DNA of 64,000 nt from Psychrobacter sp. TAE2020 (GTDB lineage: Bacteria > Pseudomonadota > Gammaproteobacteria > Pseudomonadales > Moraxellaceae): assembly GCF_018919485.1 (NCBI RefSeq), contig NZ_JAHLMU010000001.1, positions 2,025,017-2,089,016 on the forward strand, given 5' to 3'. Under the pieces are notes generated by a model, which did not search any database, was not told where the DNA came from, and saw only the letters and a program-made list of their open reading frames with translations. Numbering within the stretch: the stretch's first letter is position 1; each line of letters opens with the position of its first letter. This document shows positions 45,826 through 53,051 of the stretch, piece by piece. The position numbers and the translations under genes were made by a program.

Positions 45826-47277
45826 TTACTCTTCGATTTTTTCGTCTTCCATTCGCAGGTTTCTACAGATGCGTTGAGCCGCCATACCCAAAGCTTCGGT
45901 AAACGTAGGAAAGGCCAATTCTAAATTAGCGATCTCATTAACGGTCATTTTGGTCGCCAAACAAGTAGCCGCCACTTGAATCACCTCAGCAGAGTAAGAA
46001 CCGAGTACATGCGCGCCCAGTAACTGTTGCGTCTGTTTATCGATAATAATCTTACAGAAGCCATCGGTACGCCCATCCATAACCGCACGAGGTAAATTTT
46101 CATAATCGATAATCTCAACGATGCACTCATGATCTTCTTCTGCTTGCGCTTGAGTCATGCCTACCGATGCGTATTCTGGCTCAGTAAAACTGCCAGTAGC
46201 AATAGCTCGTGGAGCGTATTTCTCAGCGGTATCAGATAAAGCATTTTGCGTGGCAACTCGTGCTTGATGGGCCGCACTTTGGACGAACATACTGACGCCG
46301 TTGGCGTCTCCGGCGACATACACGCCCTCTACGTTGGTCTGCAAATAGTCATCAACTTCGATGTAAGGGCCGTTCACTTTAATATCAGTGGCCTCTAGAT
46401 TGAGCCCTTCCAAATCAGCTGGCCAACCCACCATCAAGAACACCGCATCGGTCATCAGTGAGTCTACTTGCTCATCATGCTTATAGGTCACTTTTAACTG
46501 ACCGTTTTCCTTGGAGATTGACTCACACCCAGTACTGGTCAGGACATTCATACCCCGTGATTTAAAGGCCTGCTCAAGCTTACGCGATATATCAGCGTCG
46601 CTCGGCGGGCTCAAGCGGTCAGCAAACTCAATGATATCGACCTGCGCGCCAAAATCAATGAGGATGGAGGCAAGCTGGCAACCCGTTGCAGAGCCACCGA
46701 CTACCGTTACCCTCTCTGGCAGTTCAGTCATTGACCATAAGTCATGAAACGACAGTGCTAACTCATTGCCCGGAATAGAGAGCTTTTTGGGTTTGCCACC
46801 GACGGTCAAAATGATTTTGTCGGCACTAAACTGGCGTCCGTCAGCAATCTCTAAAGTGTTGTTATTCACAAAATGCGCAGGCCCTACTTCATCTATCACC
46901 TCGATGCCTTGCTGCTTAACCACTTCTGTTAGGTGCCATATCTTATTAGCGTGAGCGGCAACCCGATTAGCATTGTCGATGGCGGCTTTAAAGTCGACGG
47001 ATGGCGTATCGCCTTGTAGTCCAAACTGAGAGTACAGCGCCGTATCCGTGCGCAGACGTGCTGCTCGGGCTAGCGTTCGAACCGGCGCTGGGCCTTCATT
47101 AAACGCAGTACCACCGAGTTTATTGGCTTCAAGCAGGGTTACTTTTGCGCCAAGTTCATGCGCTCGCAATGCTGCTTGTACCCCTGCTGGCCCGCCGCCA
47201 ACTACGAGGACTGTTTTTTTATTATTTGGTTTATCATTATTTGATTTCTTATTCTGTGATTGATTATCTTGTTTCAT
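45826..47277 (-). CDS. FAD-dependent oxidoreductase lacking the disulfide-reductase cysteines
   Basis: A 483-residue two-dinucleotide-binding flavoprotein of the glutathione/dihydrolipoamide/mercuric reductase fold. The FAD motif VLVVGGGPAGVQAALRA, the NAD motif VTVVGGSATGCQLASIL, the VYVAGDANG motif and the C-terminal dimerisation domain are present. The redox pair (CxxxxC) is absent: the site reads LGGTAFNEGPAPVRTLA. The catalytic His of HPT is Phe (AFPTFTE). It therefore cannot act as a classical disulfide reductase; a quinone or other acceptor is more likely. The gene lies between intact guaA and the guaA remnant. Confidence 0.82.
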   Translation of the reverse strand: MKQDNQSQNKKSNNDKPNNKKTVLVVGGGPAGVQAALRAHELGAKVTLLEANKLGGTAFNEGPAPVRTLARAARLRTDTALYSQFGLQGDTPSVDFKAAIDNANRVAAHANKIWHLTEVVKQQGIEVIDEVGPAHFVNNNTLEIADGRQFSADKIILTVGGKPKKLSIPGNELALSFHDLWSMTELPERVTVVGGSATGCQLASILIDFGAQVDIIEFADRLSPPSDADISRKLEQAFKSRGMNVLTSTGCESISKENGQLKVTYKHDEQVDSLMTDAVFLMVGWPADLEGLNLEATDIKVNGPYIEVDDYLQTNVEGVYVAGDANGVSMFVQSAAHQARVATQNALSDTAEKYAPRAIATGSFTEPEYASVGMTQAQAEEDHECIVEIIDYENLPRAVMDGRTDGFCKIIIDKQTQQLLGAHVLGSYSAEVIQVAATCLATKMTVNEIANLELAFPTFTEALGMAAQRICRNLRMEDEKIEE

Positions 47278-47647
47278 ATTTTTTCCAATTTAAGCTATAA
47301 CTTAAGGTCTATTTGATCTGTCACACTGAGCGCTGCTGATAGCTACTGATCTATAAAAGCTGTGCTCTAGTGTCAGTGCAGATCGTCAGTAATTAAGTAA
47401 AACACACAATAATGGCGACTATTGCGCCCTTTGTGACCTTTTCTGTTAGCGTATGTTCGATATGGTAGGTTACGGTAACTCAGCTAAACCTAGTTTTAAG
47501 ATAGTATTAACACCACAGGCTTTAGTCGCATTTAATAAACACAGAATATGATAGCGAAGAGCTAAATTGGCTATAGAAATTTTAAGCAAAAAAAACACCC
47601 AACAAGTTGAGTGTTTTTATCATTTTATCTAACAATTAATTAAATAA
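47278..47647. other. Spacer between guaA and the flavoprotein gene
   Basis: 370 bases, both genes on the minus strand. The guaA terminator is at its right end (47590-47618). The remainder is the leader of the flavoprotein gene, with no recognisable frame or repeat. Confidence 0.45.
47590..47618 (-). terminator. Terminator of guaA
   Basis: ACAC(C)CAAC pairs with GTTG(A)GTGT, flanked by A and T runs. Confidence 0.85.
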
Positions 47648-49255
47648 TTATTCCCACTCAATAGTAGCCGGCGGCTTGCTAGACACATCATAAGTCACTC
47701 GTGATACTTCAGCGATCTCATTCATAATGCGATTCGATACGGTTTCGATCAAATCATAGGGTAGATGGGCAAAGCGGGCGGTCATAAAGTCTACGGTCTC
47801 AACCGCACGTAGGGCGATAACCCATGCATAACGGCGGCCATCGCCAACCACGCCGACTGATTTGATAGGTTGGAATACCGCAAAGGCTTGCGCCGTCTTT
47901 GCATACCAGCCTGATTTTTCTAACTCATCCATAAAGATCGCATCAGCTGCACGCAGAATATCAGCGAACTCTTTAGTGACTTCACCTAAGATACGTACGC
48001 CTAAACCTGGTCCTGGGAACGGATGACGGTTGATCATCTTCGCTGGTAGGCCAAGGGTAAGACCCAATTTGCGTACTTCATCTTTAAACAAATCACGTAA
48101 CGGCTCAACCAATTCAAAGGCCAAATCATCTGGTAGACCACCAACATTATGATGGCTCTTAATCACGTGGGCTTTACCTTGATGCGACTTAGCTGATTCA
48201 ATAACATCAGGATAAATAGTGCCTTGCGCTAAGAATTCGATGACTTTACCATCGCTTTGCTCGCTGATTTCACGCGCGCTATTGGCAAATACATCGATAA
48301 AGGTTTTACCGATAATCTTACGCTTAGCTTCTGGATCAGACTCGCCAGCCAATGCCGTTAAGAATAACTCTTCAGCATCCACACGAATCACTTTTACGCC
48401 CATGTTTTCTGCGAATACTTGCATCACTTGGTCGCCTTCGTTGAGGCGCAATAGGCCAGTATCAACGAATACACAAGTCAGCTGATCGCCGATAGCTTTA
48501 TGCAATAGTGCGGCGACGACTGAACTGTCTACCCCACCTGAAAGACCGAGCAATACTTGCTTGTCACCGATTTGCTTTTTAAGCTGTTCGATACGCATAT
48601 CGATGATGTTATCAGCCGTCCAGCTACCAGCGCAGTCGCAAATTTCATGGACAAAACGCCCTAATAATGCTTGGCCTTGTGCAGTGTGAGTGACTTCTGG
48701 ATGGAACTGTAAACCATAATAATGGCGAGTATCATCAGCCATAATCGCTACTGGACAGCTTGGCGTGCTAGCAACGATATTGAAGCCTTGTGGCAAATCG
48801 ATCACTTTATCGCCATGACTCATCCATACATTTAGCTTGCCAGCGGCATCTTCGATGCCGTCTGTAAGCTTGGAGGTGCTATCAATATTGATCGTCGATG
48901 CGCCAAACTCATGGATGTCGCTAGCGTGAACTTTACCACCGAAGCGCTCTGCCATCGCTTGCATGCCGTAGCAAATACCTAATACTGGTACGCCTAACTC
49001 AAACACCGCCTCATTGATACGTGGGCTATTGTCAGCATGAACACTCTCAGGGCCACCTGACAAGATGACACCTTTGGCACCAAAGTCGATGATACGCTGA
49101 GTATCGATATCATAAGGGAACATCTCACAGAATACGCCTGAATCACGTACACGGCGAGCGATAAGCTGGCTGTACTGCGAGCCAAAATCAAGGATTAGGA
49201 TGCGATCTTCTTTAATGGTAGGTATGGCAGCATTAGGCGTAGTGGCAGTGGTCAT
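47648..49255 (-). CDS. guaA: GMP synthase (glutamine-hydrolysing)
   Basis: Converts XMP to GMP with ATP and glutamine. The class I amidotransferase domain (about 1-215) has the catalytic Cys in [10 protein letters not shown] and the His/Glu in [10 protein letters not shown]. The ATP pyrophosphatase domain has the PP loop [10 protein letters not shown]. The C-terminal dimerisation domain contains [16 protein letters not shown] and ends ATIEWE. Its length (535) is slightly above E. coli because of 12 extra N-terminal residues. Its 3' end is duplicated in decayed form 2,070 bases downstream. Confidence 0.97.
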   Translation of the reverse strand: MTTATTPNAAIPTIKEDRILILDFGSQYSQLIARRVRDSGVFCEMFPYDIDTQRIIDFGAKGVILSGGPESVHADNSPRINEAVFELGVPVLGICYGMQAMAERFGGKVHASDIHEFGASTINIDSTSKLTDGIEDAAGKLNVWMSHGDKVIDLPQGFNIVASTPSCPVAIMADDTRHYYGLQFHPEVTHTAQGQALLGRFVHEICDCAGSWTADNIIDMRIEQLKKQIGDKQVLLGLSGGVDSSVVAALLHKAIGDQLTCVFVDTGLLRLNEGDQVMQVFAENMGVKVIRVDAEELFLTALAGESDPEAKRKIIGKTFIDVFANSAREISEQSDGKVIEFLAQGTIYPDVIESAKSHQGKAHVIKSHHNVGGLPDDLAFELVEPLRDLFKDEVRKLGLTLGLPAKMINRHPFPGPGLGVRILGEVTKEFADILRAADAIFMDELEKSGWYAKTAQAFAVFQPIKSVGVVGDGRRYAWVIALRAVETVDFMTARFAHLPYDLIETVSNRIMNEIAEVSRVTYDVSSKPPATIEWE

Positions 49256-49630
49256 AAATAGATGTCCATCAATAGATAAAATTGGTGGCCTATTTTAACA
49301 AGTTTCGGGGTAGTAATGGCGGTTGGTATGATAATTAATAATGACTATTTTGCTTATTGTTTTAATTATACCTTTCATGGTTACTTAGAAATAGAGGCTT
49401 TGAACAACAACAGCTTGTAGTAAATAACTTTTAGCTATTGATTTAAATGTAATTTTTGCAAATAGCAGTAAAATAATAGTCGAATCTAACTACACAATAG
49501 TGCTAAGGTGTTAAGGCAAGTTTAACAGTACCAGCTGACCATTATGCTGTTACTTCAAGTGCTCTGACCTCTATCAGCCTTTAGCCGAATCGACTAAAGT
49601 GCCTAATACCTTTAAAAAGGATGAACGATA
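49256..49630. other. Divergent promoter region of guaA and the autotransporter gene
   Basis: 375 AT-rich bases. The ribosome site AAAAAGGATGA lies just before the right-hand gene. I cannot assign promoter hexamers and see no frame or repeat. Confidence 0.45.
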
Positions 49631-50977
49631 ATGAAAATGGACTTTCTATCAGGCTCAGCACTCAAAATCAGCGCACTTTCACTAGCAATCGCTGCCATTT
49701 CTTTTAGCAGCTCCACCGTGATGGCAGCTGAGTGTCAACTGGCAAGTGGCGATTCAGGGGGAGCAACCAGCTTTGGAACCGATGCTTTGGCTTGTGGCCC
49801 GAACACTAGCGCCTTTGCTGATAACGCCACTGCAGTAGGTCAAAACTCCTTTGCGGCGGCTGAAAATGCCTTGGCGATAGGTAATACTGCTTTTGCCTCT
49901 TTCGAAAACTCTATCTCGATTGGCGCTAACTCACAGGCTGATGGTATTGACGCTGTGGCACTTGGGGGCGGTGTATCTGAAAATGGTTCGCGTGCAGGTG
50001 CGCAGGCTTTAGGTAATTCGACCACGGCAATTGGTGGCGAGAGTCTAGCGAACACTCCAGGAGCAACCGCTTTGGGCTGGCAGGCTCAGGCTTCTGGCGC
50101 TATGGCTACGGCAGTTGGTCATCAAACTACTGCATCAGGTGCTCAAAGTTTTGCTGGTGCTGAAGATGCTGTTGCTTCAGGTACTAACGCTGTTGCGATT
50201 GGTAATACTGCTGTTGCTTCAGGAGAGGATGGCGTGGCTATAGGAGGAGACCGAAGTGGTGCACGTAAAACTACCGCCTCTGGCACATCTTCAACTGCTA
50301 TCGGTGCGCAAGCCCAAGCCACTCAAGCAGGTGCGACTGCCGTAGGTTGGCAGTCAACTGCCAGTGCTGAGCGAGCACAAGCCTTTGGTCATCTAGCCAA
50401 GGCTAGTGGTGTACGTTCAACAGCAGTAGGGGAAGCGGCAAATGCTGGCGGTTTAAACAGTATCGCTATCGGTAACCAAGCAGCAGCTGGTAGTGATAAC
50501 CAGATTGCTCTCGGTGGTGCAGGTCAACTACAAGCGAGTACCGCCTCACAAGCAGGCAGTACTAATATAGTAACTACCGATGCTAACGGCACTTTAGGGA
50601 CTAGCGTTACTGTACAGTCATTAGCGACTGCCAATCAGTTAGCCAATACCAATGCGCAAGTTGCAAACTTTGGGGCAGCTACCGCTATTAACACTAGACA
50701 AATAAGTGATTTACGCAGTGAATACAATCGTCAATCAGATCGTTTAGATGAAGCCGAAGATGGGATCGCTATGGCGCTGTCGTTAGAGACTCCAGTTATT
50801 CCTTCAGGGAAGCGCTACGCTATGTCTTTCGGTACAGGCTATTATAATAGTAGCTCAGCACTGAGCACCTCGTTTGCTGGTCGACTTAGCGATAGCATGA
50901 CTATCTCAGCGGGTGCAGGGGTTGGTCTTGATACCGGGAAAGTAGGCGCACGTGGTGGCGTAACTTTTGCTTGGTAA
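49631..50977 (+). CDS. Short trimeric autotransporter adhesin (YadA-type)
   Basis: Outer-membrane protein of 448 residues. The signal peptide ends VMAAE. Residues about 45-290 are YadA head-type repeats with recurring ALAIGNTA, AVAIGNTA, TAVGQNS and TAIGAQA units, which fold as a left-handed beta roll. A short coiled-coil stalk (ISDLRSEYNRQSDRLDEAEDG) follows. The last 70 residues are the YadA anchor and end in a Trp, forming a 12-strand trimeric barrel. Most trimeric adhesins are far longer. It could mediate adhesion or aggregation. No chaperone gene is adjacent. Confidence 0.9.
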   Translation: MKMDFLSGSALKISALSLAIAAISFSSSTVMAAECQLASGDSGGATSFGTDALACGPNTSAFADNATAVGQNSFAAAENALAIGNTAFASFENSISIGANSQADGIDAVALGGGVSENGSRAGAQALGNSTTAIGGESLANTPGATALGWQAQASGAMATAVGHQTTASGAQSFAGAEDAVASGTNAVAIGNTAVASGEDGVAIGGDRSGARKTTASGTSSTAIGAQAQATQAGATAVGWQSTASAERAQAFGHLAKASGVRSTAVGEAANAGGLNSIAIGNQAAAGSDNQIALGGAGQLQASTASQAGSTNIVTTDANGTLGTSVTVQSLATANQLANTNAQVANFGAATAINTRQISDLRSEYNRQSDRLDEAEDGIAMALSLETPVIPSGKRYAMSFGTGYYNSSSALSTSFAGRLSDSMTISAGAGVGLDTGKVGARGGVTFAW

Positions 50978-51068
50978 GTAGCTGATAGACATCTAGTTAA
51001 CCCCTAATGTTTAGGTAGATAGGGTTAACTGGATATAACTAATCTCGATCAAACTAGCCAAAATTAAT

Positions 51069-51094
51069 AAAAACTCTGCCATTGCAGGGTTTTT
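51069..51094. terminator. Terminator between the autotransporter and patB
   Basis: AAAAAC(T)CTGC and GCAG(G)GTTTTT pair around a 4-base loop, between convergent genes. Confidence 0.8.
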
Positions 51095-51155
51095 GGCTAG
51101 TAGCCGAAGCAGTATTAAGTAATGGGCAATCAGTATGAAAGTCTTATCTGCCTGA

Positions 51156-52316
51156 TTAAGATTTTATGTCATTAAAGGCAGCATGAATACGATTTAAGCC
51201 TTCCACCAGCAGGGCTTTGGGACAGGCGACATTCAAGCGCATTTTCACATGGCCCTCATTACCGTATTGGATGCCTGCACTGAGCTCGACTTTCGCAGCG
51301 CGAAGCTGGTCATAAAGAGTCTGATCGTCCTGAGCATACGCTGAGCAATCGAGCCATATTAGATAGGAGGCCTCTGGGCGCATAACTTTAATATCAGGCA
51401 GATGCTGCGCTAAAAAATCACAAACCAAGTCAATATTGGCTTCAATGTACGTCAACGCCTGCGCCAACCACTCATCGCCTTGCTCATAAGCGCTCTGCAT
51501 AACCTCATAAGCAAATAGATTCAAATCATGCTCGTCACTTAAGCGCTGCTGTTGGCTGATTTGTTCAATTAAGGCCTCGTCTTTAGCAAAGATCATTGAG
51601 CCTTTAATGCCTGCTACATTAAAAGTTTTAGTCATTGAGGTGATGCTCACTACTTTATGCTCGTAGTCTTTTGCTAGGCTTAAAAATGGTATAAACTCAT
51701 GACTGCTCAAGGTCAAATCTTGATGAATCTCGTCACTAACAATCGCTACATCGTGCTTTTTGCAAATCAAAAGCAGCGACTCAAGCTCATCTACTGTCCA
51801 TACCCGTCCGCCTGGGTTATGCGGATTACATAGCAGAAAAAGCTTCACCTTATGCGCCACTATCTTAGCTTCGATATCAGCCAAGTCTAGCTGATAGCGT
51901 CCTTCCACCTCTATTAATGGCGAGAGGATAAGCCGTCGCCCATTATCACGAACCTTAGTCATAAAAGGCGTATAGATAGGATCGTTGACCAGTACTGCAT
52001 CGCCCACCTCAGTAAATATTCTCATCATCAGCGCCAAACTTGGTACGACACCGGGGGAGAATAGGATGTGCTGTTTCTCCAGTGCTAAACCATAACGACT
52101 GCCATGCCAGTTAATAATTGACTCGTATAACGCCGCAGTGGGTTTGGTATAGCCCAATACGCCATGATGTACTACTCGTTCAATCGTATCTAAAATAGGC
52201 TGTGCGGCTCTAAAATCCATATCCGCCACCCAAAGCGCAATGGTATCGTCGCTATAATGCCATTTGAGCGACCCAGTATGACGTCTGTCAATTATCTCAT
52301 CAAAGTTGTACAACAT
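51156..52316 (-). CDS. patB: MalY/PatB-family PLP C-S lyase
   Basis: Fold-type I aminotransferase-like enzyme of 386 residues of the MalY/PatB group, which cleave cystathionine or other cysteine conjugates. The family start MLYNFDEIIDRRHTGSLKW, the segment ALWVADMDFRAA, the helix CNPHNPGGRVW and the PLP lysine in SITSMTKTFNVAGIKGS are clear, as is SDEIHQDL. The expected products are a thiol, pyruvate and ammonia. It ends just before the GC-rich repeat block at 52.5 kb. Exact substrate unknown. Confidence 0.88.
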   Translation of the reverse strand: MLYNFDEIIDRRHTGSLKWHYSDDTIALWVADMDFRAAQPILDTIERVVHHGVLGYTKPTAALYESIINWHGSRYGLALEKQHILFSPGVVPSLALMMRIFTEVGDAVLVNDPIYTPFMTKVRDNGRRLILSPLIEVEGRYQLDLADIEAKIVAHKVKLFLLCNPHNPGGRVWTVDELESLLLICKKHDVAIVSDEIHQDLTLSSHEFIPFLSLAKDYEHKVVSITSMTKTFNVAGIKGSMIFAKDEALIEQISQQQRLSDEHDLNLFAYEVMQSAYEQGDEWLAQALTYIEANIDLVCDFLAQHLPDIKVMRPEASYLIWLDCSAYAQDDQTLYDQLRAAKVELSAGIQYGNEGHVKMRLNVACPKALLVEGLNRIHAAFNDIKS

Positions 52317-53051
52317 AGGCGTTCTCTTGGATGGTGGCTTTGGCTTATTACAGGCAAAGATTTAAGGCGATTTTACAGGTTAGACTAATAAATAGAAATA
52401 ATGATTTAGGGTATAGGATGACTGCGGCGATTGCCAGTGACTTTATAGCGGTTGCGTAGAGGTGTTGAAGTATTGTGGGAGGGTTCAAGAGGTTATTTAG
52501 CTAGTGTTATTAAAGATGAGGATGTGGGAGCTAATCCTGCCATCCGCTATTATCTTGCCTGTCCACTAAGGCGGTGACTAAAGCTAGAGTCGTTCCAACA
52601 TTCGAGCGACCACCTCTAGCCAACTCCCCGCAATCTTATTGGTCAGACAAGGATAGCCGCTACTGTCAGGGCTAAACTGCTTTTTAGGGCAACCTTTTTA
52701 GACGAAGCATAATTTATTTAAGGAAAATAGAGTGGGTTAGCGATAGTGTAACGCGCCGAATGTGTAATTCAGATATAAAATTTTGGGTAACTCCTTGTCG
52801 TCATTCTCTTCAAAAGTTTAATAAAAATAACTCATCCTATACGCTAAATTCGTATTGCAATTTTTAGGCTGTTCAAAAGTTATATCTAAAACGTAACTTC
52901 GTAAATTAGCTCTTAAATTTTAGTAAACAAATATTTATTAATTATACCTATATATAAGCTAATTGGATTATAATAAATGTAGATAACTCGAACTTTAATA
53001 CATATTGAATCGTAGTTGTTCAGATTATAAAATATCAAAAAAGGATATTCT
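52317..53051. other. Intergenic region upstream of the helicase with dispersed repeat
   Basis: 735 bases. The middle (52542-52700) is the second copy of the dispersed repeat. The last 250 bases are very AT-rich and must hold the helicase promoter; TATAAT-like boxes are many, so none is assigned. AAAAAGGATATTCT precedes the GTG start. No frame of note. Confidence 0.5.
52542..52700 (+). repeat. Dispersed repeat, copy 2
   Basis: Aligns to 27297-27457 on the opposite strand, with the shared words GGCGGTGACTAA (52570-52581), TCCCCGCAA (52625-52633) and CCGCTAC..TCAGGGCTAAAC (52657-52677) at nearly identical spacing. It is oriented toward the helicase gene exactly as copy 1 is toward the ATPase pair. 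Confidence 0.75.

Noticed and set aside
51243..51258. TTTTCACATGG in patB resembling half a parS site
   Set aside because: Only the left half matches; about 10 of 16 bases, and it lies in conserved coding sequence.
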